5,721 nt of DNA from Paracoccaceae bacterium. GTDB taxonomy: Bacteria; Pseudomonadota; Alphaproteobacteria; Rhodobacterales; Rhodobacteraceae. Positions within the stretch are counted from its first letter, which is position 1; every line of letters begins with the position of its first letter. The DNA lies in contig JALSGY010000053.1 of the NCBI GenBank assembly GCA_026982515.1, forward strand, positions 1 through 5,721. The letters run 5' to 3'. The translations under genes were made by a program, and so were the position numbers. The notes below the pieces were generated by a model. It was given only the letters and a program-made list of their open reading frames with translations. It was not told the origin of the DNA and made no database searches. Shown one piece after another: positions 5,337-5,721 of this stretch.

Positions 5337-5721
5337 CTACTCGGCGGCGGCGATCATGGCTGCTTCTCCATCTTCATTGCATATCTGGTTCAGACTTTCC
5401 ATTGACATGTATCGGCGCGAGACGGCCCATTCGTCGTTCTGCTCCAGCATCAGGGCGCCGACGAGGCGCATGACGGCGTCCCGGTTTGGAAAGATGCCGA
5501 CGACGTGGTGCGGCGCTTGATCTCCTTGCCCGGCCGTTCCAGCGGGTTCGTGCTGTGCAGTTTTCGGCGCAGCTCGCCATCGAAGGCCATATGGGCCAGC
5601 ACGTCGTGTTCGGCGTCATCCATCAGTTTGGCAACGTCCGGGAACCGGCCGCGCAGCCCGTCGGCGACCTCGCGCCAGCGCTTGTGGGCGGCGTCGCGAT
5701 CCTTCTCGGCGAAGATGGTCT
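5273..5721 (-). mobile_element. IS256-family insertion sequence, one end only (boundary approximate)
   Basis: The transposase 3' end plus about 60 bp of downstream sequence form one end of an IS256-family element running off the right edge. The outer limit near 5273 is a guess from the usual spacing and from the GTGTCCCACC-like sequence at 5278-5287, which looks like an insertion-sequence end. Neither the mate inverted repeat nor a target duplication can be seen. The element's transposase points towards ileS, and its proposed end lies about 90 bp upstream of the best ileS promoter, so insertion may have replaced older upstream sequence without breaking the promoter. Confidence 0.5.
5337..5721 (-). 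pseudogene. IS256-family (mutator-type) transposase, C-terminal part, frameshifted
   Basis: Read on the minus strand from 5719, the frame gives typical IS256 transposase C-terminal sequence: EKDRDAAHKRWREVADGLR, FPDVAKLMDDAEHDVLAHMAF, HSTNPLER and KEIKRRT. At 5506/5507 one base is missing; restoring a C there on the plus strand continues the family pattern DVVGIFPNRDAVMRLVGALM, then EQNDEWAVSRRYMSMESL, to a TAG stop at 5337-5339. Without repair the frame stops at 5450-5452, losing the conserved tail. Codon arithmetic confirms a one-base deficit between the two halves. The block normally read as ERLNKE is ERPGKE here (5528-5533 changed), a second sign of decay next to a glutamate that probably belongs to the DDE catalytic set. 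The N-terminal two thirds lie beyond the window. A sequencing error is possible but the ERPGKE change makes real decay more likely. Confidence 0.85.

Noticed and set aside
5374..5619. An 81-codon minus-strand frame at the right end
   Set aside because: It is an out-of-frame reading of the transposase remnant, rich in Arg and without family motifs.
1..5721. CRISPR arrays, tRNA or rRNA genes
   Set aside because: I saw no regularly spaced direct repeats and no tRNA-like cloverleaf or rRNA sequence in reading both strands.

Overview
The window looks like chromosomal DNA from a high-GC alphaproteobacterium, most likely of the order Rhodobacterales. The grounds are the overall composition, the style of the IleS N-terminus, a phosphatidylcholine synthase of the rhizobial/rhodobacterial type, and an intergenic inverted repeat of the 'CATCTTGC-AAAATACTC' kind that I associate with that group. 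No single marker proves the genus.

Layout, left to right. Positions 1-260 hold the C-terminal end of the tyrosine recombinase XerC (+). Positions 261-433 are intergenic and carry an imperfect inverted repeat. Positions 434-1144 (or from 416) encode phosphatidylcholine synthase Pcs (+). Positions 1131-1967 encode a ten-helix EamA/DMT-type membrane transporter (-), whose 3' end overlaps the pcs 3' end by 14 bp. Positions 2047-5016 encode a complete isoleucyl-tRNA synthetase IleS (-), followed at once by a hairpin and then, 79 bp on, by the transporter gene on the same strand. Positions 5017-5336 are the ileS leader and upstream region. Positions 5337-5721 hold the 3' end of an IS256-family transposase (-), broken by a one-base frameshift and cut by the window edge.

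Most of the window is housekeeping: chromosome dimer resolution, membrane lipid synthesis and tRNA charging. The part most worth a second look is the ileS leader. A good sigma-70-like promoter (TAGACC, 17 bp, TATAAG) would start transcription at or next to an ATG that opens a 15-codon ORF, MGMPEIIIRITGPAL. Four of its residues are Ile, three in a row. Its last sense codons form one arm of a strong GC hairpin, and its stop codon lies in the loop. This has the logic of a translation-dependent leader that could sense charged tRNA-Ile upstream of the very synthetase that makes it. No classical U-tract terminator is visible, so the mechanism is open. Secondary points are a 49% GC, charged linker in IleS ahead of its editing domain, an in-frame SD-ATG-stop upstream of pcs, and the decaying insertion sequence just upstream of ileS.
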